Under the pieces are notes generated by a model. It saw only the letters and a program-made list of their open reading frames with translations. It was not told the origin of the DNA and made no database searches. From Mytilinidion resinicola (taxonomy: Eukaryota > Ascomycota > Dothideomycetes > Mytilinidiales > Mytilinidiaceae): a stretch of 64,000 nucleotides of DNA. Position 1 is the first letter of the stretch, and every line of letters starts with the position of its first letter. The DNA lies in assembly GCF_010093595.1 (NCBI RefSeq), contig NW_022985457.1:118226-182225 (forward strand), read 5' to 3'. The translations under genes and the position numbers were made by a program. This document shows positions 47,121 through 56,494 of this stretch, in pieces.

Positions 47121-48380
47121 CTATTCGAATTTCATCGTGTTCTTGAGAGTTCCAATGGATGTGATGGAGACTTCGACGACGTCGCCATCCTTTAGGTTGT
47201 ATTTGGGGTTCCGGAAGTACCCGATCCCAGGAGGCGTGCCCGTCATGATCGCTGAGCCAGCTGGGAGGGTGACACCTAATGAGGAGAGTCAACGATTTGT
47301 TCTGAGTCTTTGTACTTGCGGTGAAGATGAAAATGAGAACAGGAAGTAGAGAGAGAGATGGGCCAGCAATTACGAAGTGGAAAGATAATTGGAAAGCGGA
47401 GACTGAGGGGATGGTGAAAGCGAAAGGCTTACCTTCCGATAGAAAGCTAATCAACTTTGCAGAATCATGGATGAGATCCAAAGTACTCTCTTGGAATACC
47501 TTCCCGTTGACTTTTGTGGTGATTCTCTTGCCTTCGAAACTTCCAAACTCCTGGGCGCTGATCAGGACCGGGCCCAGCGGCGCGAACTTGTCGAAGGCCT
47601 TGGCCCGCGTGAACTGACCGCCCGCCCGTTTTGGGTCTTGGTAAAATCGAGCCGTGAGGTCGTTACCAATGGTGTACCCGAGGATGTAGTTCGGGGCGTC
47701 TTCGAGACTGACGTCACGGGCGTCTTTCGATGTGATAATAGTAAGTTCGCCCTAGGATGTTTTAGCCTTTCAGGCCGATTGAAAATGGAAGCTTTGATTC
47801 AGAGTATAGCTTAATCAGATATCAATACTAAAGGGAATTTTACCTCGAAGTCTAGGAATTTCTGTTGAGCGACTTTTGGAATTGGGACATCACCGGGGTC
47901 TGTCAATGACCTCCACGGCTTGTACCACATGACAGGGTCTTCAGGAACGGTGAGCTATAAGCAAAATTAGTGACTATTCTTGGAGAAAAGGCTCGCGAGA
48001 CGCAAATTGAGGCAAGGTCTTTTTACATTTGCTTCTTCGGCATGTTTTCGATAATTCGTTCCAATGCAGACAATTTCGTTGGTTTGGACCGGTGTTGGGG
48101 AGAGGAACTGGAGCATAGTATTAGAGTACTCAGTGATTATGCGCTTTCAGGCACCTCGTGCCGCGTGAACTCGTGAAGTGTCTTATCGGAGGTTCCCAAC
48201 CTTCTCAACGCTAATCGACTTCCCGCCTTCACGCTTCTCAAATTCAGCAAAGGACAGATAGCCTGTCAGAGTGAGATGTGAGTTTTCAGTCGAATCGAGT
48301 GGCCCAGGAGCCTCGGCGAAGTAGATTTGACCATCGATGGCTAGGAACCGGCTCATGTATTTCCAAGTTGGGACACTCAT
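47121..48380 (-). CDS. fumarylacetoacetate hydrolase family protein
   Basis: Five exons on the minus strand: 48380-48201, 48107-48027, 47954-47844, 47751-47433, 47275-47121, giving 281 residues. Introns are 93, 72, 92 and 157 bp, all GT-AG. Conserved family text: CIGTNYRKHAEEA, EDPVMWYKP, LDFEGELTII (metal-binding acidic residues), YTIGNDLTAR, and near the end LPAGSAIMTGTPPGIG and DGDVVEVSI. Family members hydrolyse C-C bonds of beta-diketo acids or isomerise and decarboxylate related compounds, with Mg2+ or Ca2+. In this setting it probably cleaves the ring-opened product of the neighbouring dioxygenase. The start at 48380 (MSVPTWKYMSRF) gives a normal family length. The promoter contains a 15-base inverted repeat with CGGAGGA. 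Confidence 0.85.
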
Positions 48381-49025
48381 GGTGTTCGAAGTAAAGACTG
48401 GGTAAATCTTGGTGGATGGGAGAGTAACGCGGCTATTCAACGCAAAGTAAAGCTTAGTGAGGCAAGAGGTGACGAGCGACAGAGTACTGAATATGTATTT
48501 AAAACACACGTTGACTTGATTGCTTTGCAAGCCACGCGGAGGATTGTAGCTGAGAATCTTCCGCGTGGCCGGACGATCCGGTCAATGCTACGGCTCCACT
48601 GAGTCCTTGAAGCTTGATGAAGGCTATAATAAGGGAACTTTGAGGCGATTTTCGGCTCTGCACCCGGATAACTGTTGAGACGTCTTAAGGGCTTCAAGGA
48701 CGCGGGACCATGGGTAGCGTATGGGACGTCATTGAACTTCTTCGTTGCACACACTTCGGTCAATGAAGAAATCGATGTCTCATGCAATAGGCTACCCTCT
48801 ATCATTATTGCAGAAGGTGAAATATATCTCTATGCAACCACAAGCGAAATGCGTTCTTTGTATCAAACGCACGTAATTAATATATAATTCTACGAATTCC
48901 AGCAGGTACAGATAACAGAGTTGAACACTTCGGCAATGGCCCCTATTAGATACTCTGAGGCTCGCATTTAGAACATTGGCAAGCAAAGGAAAAGAGTGCC
49001 ATTGACCAGCATAATAGTAGTATCT
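48381..49025. other. promoter of the FAH-family gene
   Basis: Between the FAH-family start and the dioxygenase 3' end. Holds the inverted repeat at 48531-48569. No gene recognised. Confidence 0.45.
48531..48569. promoter_or_regulatory. inverted repeat in the FAH-family promoter
   Basis: Arms gccacgcggaggatt (48531-48545) and aatcttccgcgtggc (48555-48569) pair with one mismatch around a 9-base spacer. The left arm contains CGGAGGAT, related to the CGGAGGAAC found in other promoters of the set. It could be an operator for a Zn2Cys6 dimer; this is inferred from sequence symmetry only. Confidence 0.5.
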
Positions 49026-50104
49026 TCACACCACCGAATGGTCCTCAGAGAAGTCCTTTGGTAGTTCGGGGCCCCAGATCGCCAGCGGCCCCGCCTGACT
49101 TCGTACAGTATCAGTATTGACATTGACGAGGTCTCCATCAGTGTAGTGCTCGATGGTAAATCCACTGGTATCCCTCCAGTAATCGAATATCTGTGAACCT
49201 AGAATATGCCTTCCCACGCCCCAGACGGAGTGATACTTCTTATTTGCAAGCCACTCGTGTCCCAGCAGCTGGGTATCAAAGTCCTCCACTTCATATGATG
49301 TGTGATGCATATGATCATGGTCGCCTGGCTGCGCACGAGCAAGGAAAAGAGAGTGGTGATCCGAATATCGCTCCCCGAGGTCCAGATGTATGAACGCGAT
49401 CACGTCTACGTTCTCATCTTGCGGGTGCCATTGGACATCGGTAGGAACGAAGTTGAAGTTACTCGTATACCAATCAGCCTCTTCGTACCAGTTGTTCAGG
49501 ATGTATCCAACGTGCCCCAATTTGTGAATCATTGCTGGCCCGGGATGAAAGCGCTGGAACTCGCCTATATTCCGGAAGTGTCAATGCGATTGCACTAAAT
49601 GACCGCACATTCTAATAAGGACTCACCGAGTCTTTGTTTCTTGAAGCTTCCATTAGGAAGTCCCAAGTTCTCGACCGTTGCAGATGGCGGAGCAGGTTCT
49701 GAAACCTGTCTCTCTTGCTGCCCATACAGGACGTACAAATAGAAACCTGAAGGGGTCTTCAAGGTCACTAAACGTCCGCCGCCAGGGTGAATGAGGTCTG
49801 TAGTCTCTGCTCCATCTAATGCGGCGGCCTTGTCGAAATCCCCTTGCGTCTGAGCGACAAAAGCGGCTCCTTTGTAAGCTTTGCCGCCTTTCGGAACTTT
49901 GCGAGCCACATAACAATACGGATCTTTTCCGTAGCCGCGGTAGAATGTCAAGTCCTTGTCGCGACCTATCTCAACGAATCCGAAGTTCTTGGCAAATTCC
50001 TCGAATGAGCCCATGTCTTCATGATCAAAGTACACATGGGATATGCGTTCGAGCTGGATCTTCGAAGGATTGTTGCGGATCTTAGGGAGCCGTAAAGCCG
50101 CCAT
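49026..50104 (-). CDS. extradiol ring-cleavage dioxygenase (glyoxalase fold)
   Basis: Two exons, 50104-49627 and 49564-49026, give 338 residues. The start at 50104 (MAALRLPKIRNN) is chosen over 50113. Two vicinal-oxygen-chelate modules: the N-terminal one has ISHVYFDHEDMGSFEEFAKN, the C-terminal one is catalytic. Three candidate Fe(II) ligands are visible: His in LGHVGYIL, His in HHTSYEVEDFD and Glu in TIEHYTDG. This matches type I catechol 2,3-dioxygenase/2,3-dihydroxybiphenyl dioxygenase-like proteins, which open a catechol ring next to the two hydroxyls. It lies between the FAH-family enzyme and acetoacetyl-CoA synthetase, all on one strand. Two reversed CGGAGGA motifs lie about 225-250 bp upstream. 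Confidence 0.85.
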
Positions 50105-50254
50105 ATCGAACAATTTCAGGTAAGAAGAAGGAAATAGACAATGAGTTCCGTGCTTAGTATCAGACTATACTGGCAGTACTCCATATATCAAGTGGCAGTC
50201 GGTGGCAAATCATATTTTGCGCAGGCTTATGGATTAGTAAATCCAATAAACTGT

Positions 50255-50267
50255 CCGAATATTTCGG
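50255..50267. promoter_or_regulatory. CCGAA-N3-TTCGG inverted repeat
   Basis: Perfect 5-base arms, 151 bp upstream of the dioxygenase start. Its CCG/CGG half-sites fit the general binding style of Zn2Cys6 factors. Partly similar text (CGGAGTATTCGG) occurs at 43913-43924 before the monooxygenase gene. Confidence 0.4.
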
Positions 50268-50328
50268 TTCCCAATCGCGGCCATCTTCCGCGCGAGCATT
50301 ATTAAGTCGAAACTGTAGAAGTTGTGAG

Positions 50329-50355
50329 GTTCCTCCGAGAGTAAAGGATCCTCCG
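50329..50355 (-). promoter_or_regulatory. paired CGGAGGA motifs upstream of the dioxygenase gene
   Basis: On the minus strand CGGAGGAAC ends at 50329-50337 and a CCGGAGGATC form covers 50349-50355 plus flanks. The same nonamer occurs twice in the promoter between acetoacetyl-CoA synthetase and the P450. Binding by the local regulator is inferred. Confidence 0.45.
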
Positions 50356-50902
50356 GTCATATCTTTAGGTTGCTCCGTGACGCCGGCGCAACTATGTTCT
50401 CAAGCCGGTGCGTGCACTCTTGACAGACCCTCTCAATTCTGAACAAGGATAGCTGGGCTTTCGTGATCTCTTCAATGTTCCATCAAGCTCTTCTCGTCAG
50501 TTTGAATGAGAAATCAATGTCACCAAGAGTCACGTGACCTGCTTGGTCACAGAAGTAGGAATATATCAAAAAACTTCCGTACATTGGAAATCGGTTACAG
50601 AACAGTAAATTTAGCACCTGAGCCACAGGACTTAAATTCAGGTCAGTACACGGAGACATGCGTATGGAATCTCAAGGCGGCAACATTGCGGCGAATCATG
50701 TGATTAACCTTTGTAACGCCGATCGAGGCCAGAGAGCTGTATTCTATGTTTCTCTTCTACGAGTACACTCAAAGATATTGATCACGATGCAGCTAGTGTA
50801 TTATCTGCTCCCACAGAAGACTTTAGTGGAAGTGACATTGTAAGCAGAAACAACTTTGATCGTTCTATCATTTACTAAGCTTTACGTGAAATCATTGAGC
50901 AT

Positions 50903-53602
50903 TCACAGCTTGCTTCCCGAATGCTTGGGGTTCTCGACGTCGACGAACTGATAGTAATATTGCAAGCATTGTGGGTTTGCAATGGTGGCAGCTGGCGTTA
51001 CCACCTGACCTGACACGATTCGCTTCACTGGCAGTTCAACCTTTTTGCCGTTCACTGTCACCTATGGATGGGAGGATATTTAGTATCAAATCGCTGATTC
51101 GCCGGAAGCATGACGCCGAGTGGAAACTTACGGGAATATTTGGTGTGGCGAAGACATAAGCCGGGACGTGTCTTTTGCTCAACTGCTTCCCAATCTCCGA
51201 TTTGATATCTCGTATCAATTTCTGAGAAAGAGTCTGCCCATGTCTCATCATCACGAAGAGTACTACCCTTTCATCAGCATCTATTGGTCGACGCTGGCCG
51301 ACACAAATAGAGTCCTGGATCTGTGGGAACGTTCCTTCAAGCACGGAGTAAATCTCCGCAGATCCAAACCTGACGCCTTGGGGGTTGAGGACGCCGTCTG
51401 ATCGACCAAGGAAGAATATCTGCTTGGTGACAGGATGCTGCTGCACAAGATCTCCGTGCGTCCAGCTTTCTGCGAATCTCTCGAAATATGAGCTGAGGAA
51501 TCGCTTTCCGCCTGGATCAGCCCAGAATCCAAGTGGTACATTTGGGAATGACGCAGTAGCTACTAGCTCTCCCGGCATACCATCGGATACGGGCGTTCCC
51601 TTCACATTGTCGCCTTCAATTGTTGGGTCGAAGATAGAGATCGGTGTCCCCAGAACTGGCCCTTGGCATCCTCCTGTGTGGACTGGTTCCAAAGGATTGC
51701 CGCACGCGAAGCTGCCGCAAATATCGGTTCCTCCTGATAAATTCGAGAGCTGGACACTTTCCGGGAAGCCCTCGTCGTAAAACCATTCGAATTGCGCATC
51801 GGACAATACCGAGCCGGTGGATACAACAACTTCCAAAGCAGATAAGTCAAACAGCTCACGAGGTTTGAGTCGCTTCCTTTGAAGTTCAAGGAGATACCTT
51901 GGTGAGGTTCCAAAGTGAGTGACCCTATTTCTCATCAAGTTGCTGTTAGAAAAAATGCTCCAGGACTGCACAATAAGCTGGAGTCTTACCTTTCTTGCGC
52001 AGCGATTTCGAGAAGACTAGTCACTGATGGTAGGAATGGTGATCCGTCGTAACTATCACAGGATTAGCTTTCCTATCAGCAATTGGATTCAAAAGCTATC
52101 TCGCTTACAGGATGATTTTACTGCCCTTGAGCAGGTGGAAAATCAAGGCTGCATACATAATCCATCCAGTCTAAATGTGTCAGTGCGTCCAAATCGAAAG
52201 CATTGAGCTACCTATTGAAAAGCTTACTCACCGTCGTGTAGGTTAATGATATGGAACGATAGTCCATGCTACGGTGGAGCAATGCCTCTTTGGCGTTGGA
52301 AATGATGGAGCCCTTTTGTCAAGTCAGTGTATATACCAACCAGGCCACATGATTAGAGACTTTACGCCAACTGTATGGACAATGCACTTTGAGAACGTCA
52401 GTATCTACACGTATGATCAAGGTTCGGCTTTGCATACCTTAGGTGTCCCCGTCGTTCCTGATGAACTGTCATTTTGATAAGCCAGGGAGACAGCAAAATT
52501 GATTGGGCCACAAACTAGACAATGAATAAGGGGTCATGGAACGCTACTCTCTCGAAGGTAAGCTCTTCTTTGTCTGAGGCGGATCTCTGTAGCCAACTTT
52601 CTGTTGTCATTCTGCCTTTATGATTAGTCCATGGAGTTTACTTAGATAGGAATGTGTGGATGTCAGACGTACACACGTGGAATCCCACTGATATCGTGAG
52701 GAGTCGAGAACCGAGGCTGAGAAATAATGCCTTCAAACTCATGAATATCTTTCATGCCTTCAATGACTGCGTTCATTTTAGGTCTCAGGTCAATTTTCTG
52801 TCCATTGTAGAGCGCCCCATCATCCATGAACACGAACTTCGGCTTGATCTGTACCAAACGCTCCAGCAGACCCTAAACAGCGTTAGTGCATGTGACGAGC
52901 GGCCTCTCGAGAACCGTGGTTATCCGACCTTTGCGCCCATGTCACTGGAGCTTGAAGAAAATACGGCACCTAAAGCCGTACATCCTAGAAATACTTTGAG
53001 AGTATCTCCGGAATTTGACGCGATTACAGCGATTCTATCTCCTTTTTGTACGCCGGAGGCTTTCATTGCTCTCGCGACCCGTGCGACGCCTTCTCTCAAT
53101 GAACCCCATGTTACGTCGCGTTTCTCAGATCCTCCTTCTCGAATTTCCGTGAAAGCTATCTTTCCATCCTCCTTGTGAAGTGTGCTGCGTTGGTCCTTGA
53201 CACCAGGCTTCTGCGTGTACAGAATGTTTTCGGCGAAATTCAATCTGATTCCATCAAACCAGATCGGAAGACTGGTTATGCTAGCGTTTTCGTCCACAGG
53301 TTTTTGGTAGCTACCCTCATGAATGAAGAGGAGATATTCGAAGGCCGCCGACCAGAAGTCGTTTCGACGAGATACCGAGAAGTCGTAGAGTTGTCTAAAC
53401 GTCTAGACGAAAGTCAGCGTTGCCGTCCGTTGCTTCCAGATGCAGCTGGAAAGCCAGATTGCGAACTTGAATAGGGCTCGCTAACAGTTATATCCAGGTC
53501 GAAATTCGCGTTGATCTTTTGCATAAAATCCCACATGTACGTAGACTCTGGATCTGCATGCTTCCATAGGCTGCGCGGCGGAGTGTCCATGTTGGTTGTC
53601 AT
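50903..53602 (-). CDS. acetoacetyl-CoA synthetase
   Basis: Eleven exons on the minus strand: 53602-53486, 53402-52929, 52872-52677, 52600-52516, 52465-52438, 52386-52366, 52312-52232, 52170-52109, 52052-51990, 51924-51132, 51061-50903. They give 692 residues, the usual length. Frame is kept at every junction. Family text: PIWFDGIRLNFAENILY, the AMP-binding loop YSSGTTGTPK (across the 52466-52515 intron), VTHFGTSPRYL, VVVSTGSVLSD, GRSDGVLNPQGVRFGSAEIY, and near the C-terminus VTVNGKKVELPVKR with the catalytic Lys. It converts acetoacetate, ATP and CoA to acetoacetyl-CoA. Several donors are weak (GTTAGC, GTCGGA, GTGTGT, GTTTGT). The gene diverges from the P450; in this set it would use acetoacetate released by the FAH-family enzyme. 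Confidence 0.88.
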
Positions 53603-53968
53603 CTTACGAGGTTGAAAGGCCGTCGCTTAAGGACGCGGCATTGAAAGTTGGAAGATATTTTAAGTGTCCCTCTGTGCGACGCTATTTTTGCTCGCAGGTG
53701 GTCGGAGGAACATAGCTGTACTTGGGGATCGTACGAAGCCAAACGCGGAGAGAAACTAGCCCACGGTGCTAGTCATGACCAACGACCGGAGCATCAGTGA
53801 TCCACAGTGAGGATATATTGCGGGGAAAGCGGAGGAACTGAAAACAAGAGCGTTACCCCAGGTTTCCGCAGTACTAACATAGGAAATTAGGTATACTTGA
53901 CTACCACTCAAGATCTCCTGGCAAACGAGGTCAACACATAGACTCTCGATTTGTGTCTCGATGTTTTG
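53603..53968. promoter_or_regulatory. divergent promoter, acetoacetyl-CoA synthetase and P450
   Basis: 366-bp spacer between two start codons on opposite strands. It holds two copies of CGGAGGAAC in the same orientation, at 53703-53711 and 53830-53838, 127 bp apart. A shared spacer with paired motifs suggests joint control of both genes. Confidence 0.5.
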
Positions 53969-55800
53969 ATGCATGTCGCCTACATCATGCTCAAAGCTCT
54001 CAATATCGACAAGTTACAAGCCACCGCCGTGGTGTGCTCAATTCTGATCGCATTTTGGGGTTTCAGGTTGGCCCATTCGATATTTATACTTCGTAAGGTC
54101 CCCGGACCAGCAGCTGCCCGCTTTACGAATCTATGGCGCGTTTCCTTCGTATGGTCGGGCAAAGCTCACATAAAATACCGAAAGCTGCACGAAAAGTATG
54201 GGCCAATTGTCCGAACTGGTCCAAACGTGTTGGATATATCGGATCCTTCTGCGATACCCACGATCTACGGCATCAAAAGTAAATACCTAAAAGTATTAAT
54301 CCACCATATTGCCAACCATTATCATTGGTGCTGACTTACACACCGAGTAGTCGGATTTCTATATCACATTATCTGCCTCATATGAGGATGAAGTTATGGA
54401 CAGCCTCTTCTCGACTCGGGATCCCGAGTACCACAGGAACCTCAAGAGACCGGTGACCCAGAAATACTCCATGACTTCAATCCGGGCGCTGGAACATCTT
54501 GTAGACCCCTGCAATACGATATTCACAGACGCAATGCTCGACTTGAGCGGCCAAGTCGTGGACTTGGGTGCCTGGCTGCAATGGTACGCTTTCGATGCGA
54601 TCGGAGCAATCACGTTCAGCAAGCGTTTTGGATTCATGGAAGAACGCCGAGACATCAACAGCGTTATCGCCGGAATCGAAGGTGGCTTACACTATGCTGG
54701 TATCATCGGCCAAGTCCCGGTATTGCACCAGTTTCTCTTGGGCAGCCGTACCTTTAGGAAGTTTCAGGAGAAACTGATGCCCAATGCCCCTAACCCGATC
54801 AAGACTGTTACCAAGGTATGACGGTGGAAAGGGTGTGCATATACTAGCAAGCCTATCTGACTGCCTTTATAGATGGCATTGCAGAGCATTAAAGAGTACG
54901 ACAAAGAATCCTCGAGCGAAAGTGAGAAGCGATCGGACTTCTTAGCCTATCTCCAACAACAAGAGAGGGGATTGGAGCCCCAGATGAGCACGCGAGAGAT
55001 GATGAATCACTTGCTGAACAATCTGTATGCCAGGACACATCAGCTTTCAACTAGCATGTAACTGACTAGCGTAGCTTGGCAGGAAGTGACACAACCGCTA
55101 TCTCCCTCCGAGCAGTGTTTTACTACGTTATGCGCGATCAGCGGATTTACGAGACACTTCAACGCGAGATCGATGAGGCAGATCAAGCAGGCAAACTGTC
55201 GGAGTATATCACATACGCTGAAAGCCTGGAGCTAGAGTATCTGTTGGTATTACTCCCTGACGAAACAGTGCTCGATTGCTAATGATAAATGCCTAGGCAA
55301 TTGTGTATCAAAGAAGCTATGCGGATGCATCCGGGCGTCTCGTATCCTCTCGAGCGGATAGTTCCTGAAGGAGGGGCCGAATTGTGTGGCATTCATGTAC
55401 CCGCCGGCACGACTGTGGGCGTCAATGCGGCCACTGTGCATCGAAGTAGAGAGGTCTTCGGCCAAGATGCCGATGAGTTCAGACCCGAGCGCTGGAGCGG
55501 AGACCCGGAAAAGACGAAAGAGATGGAGCGTAATCTTCTTACAGTGAGTCCATTGATGCCAACTTCTTCTCCCTGGGCTGGGGCGCAGCACTAATGCGGT
55601 CTTGACAGTTCGGAGCTGGTGTGAGAACGTGCATCGGGAAAAATATTTCCATCATGGAGATGGGCAAGCTGGTGCCTCAAGTGTTGCGCCAGTTCGACAT
55701 TGAGTGGGCGTCAAGCGAGCGAGAGTGGACTGTGACAACATACTGGTTCGCCAAGCAGACGGGGCTATTGGTACGAATGAAGCCTCGCTGCCGAGGATGA
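53969..55800 (+). CDS. cytochrome P450 (pisatin demethylase-like)
   Basis: Six exons: 53969-54292, 54351-54815, 54873-55024, 55075-55242, 55297-55543, 55609-55800, giving 515 residues. An N-terminal membrane anchor covers about residues 18-40, followed by the proline hinge KVPGPAAARF. I-helix LLAGSDTTA, K-helix EAMR (ExxR), FRPERW, and heme loop FGAGVRTCIG with the Cys ligand are all present, so the enzyme appears functional. Text such as SDFYITLSASYEDE and DPEYHRNLKRPV recalls the pisatin demethylase group of fungal P450s, which O-demethylate plant phytoalexins. It is placed on the endoplasmic reticulum by family knowledge and would need a P450 reductase from elsewhere. It may unmask a phenol for the downstream ring-opening enzymes. 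Confidence 0.87.
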
Positions 55801-56494
55801 GTGACGCCTGGTACTAATGCTCTCTTGGTAACGGAGATTCGGGCGTGCTTTGCGCGTGCAGGAGAATGGGTTTTTGGGGACGGGCAGATGTACACAGATA
55901 GTAACTACATCAGTTTCACGAGCCAGTACCCATACAGGCACGTAGGTTACGGGCAAGCCCCAGATCTGTATTTTTCAAGCATCGTCTATATGAAGTCACG
56001 AGATAATCACATGACTGCTAAGCGAGCCGGTCCAGACAGCCCATTCCAGGCCGCGAGACACGCTCTTCTCTCCCACAATATAACTGCCGTACATTGCAAT
56101 ACGGACTTCTGCTATTGCCGACCTCCGAGTTCTCACCATCCAGACACCCATGCCGTCCCCGCAGCAGACGGACCCATAACGGCTACCCCGCAGTTTGTTG
56201 CGGGTCGGGAGCGCAAAGCGGTTGATGTGTGGGGAATGACCAAGGTTTGTTATTTGCTGTGTTGCTATTGGTTTGCCTCAAATCGGCCCTTTGATTCCAG
56301 GATTCGGATACGTAGATCCTGTCACGTGCTTGTCCACCTGCTCCTCTTTCGTCCGCCTTCAACCTCAACCCTCGTGGGCCGTCTTCTCTCCACCAAAGCA
56401 CCGTCTCGATCTCTGCTGCTGCTGCTGCTACTGCTGCTGCTATTGCTGCTGCTCATGATCCGTATCTTATCTTCTCTTCTATGTGGATTTTGTC
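55801..56494. promoter_or_regulatory. region between P450 and regulator genes, with CTG microsatellite
   Basis: Spacer between the P450 stop and the regulator start. A ctg/ctgcta-type microsatellite covers about 56415-56455, some 40 bp before the ATG. A long frame reading through the spacer (55801-56727) has no recognisable content. Confidence 0.4.

Larger units (their letters stand above)
50105..50902. other. promoter of the dioxygenase gene
   Basis: Contains a perfect CCGAA-TAT-TTCGG inverted repeat (50255-50267) and reversed CGGAGGA motifs at 50329-50337 and 50349-50355. The far side is the 3' region of the acetoacetyl-CoA synthetase gene. No gene seen. Confidence 0.45.
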
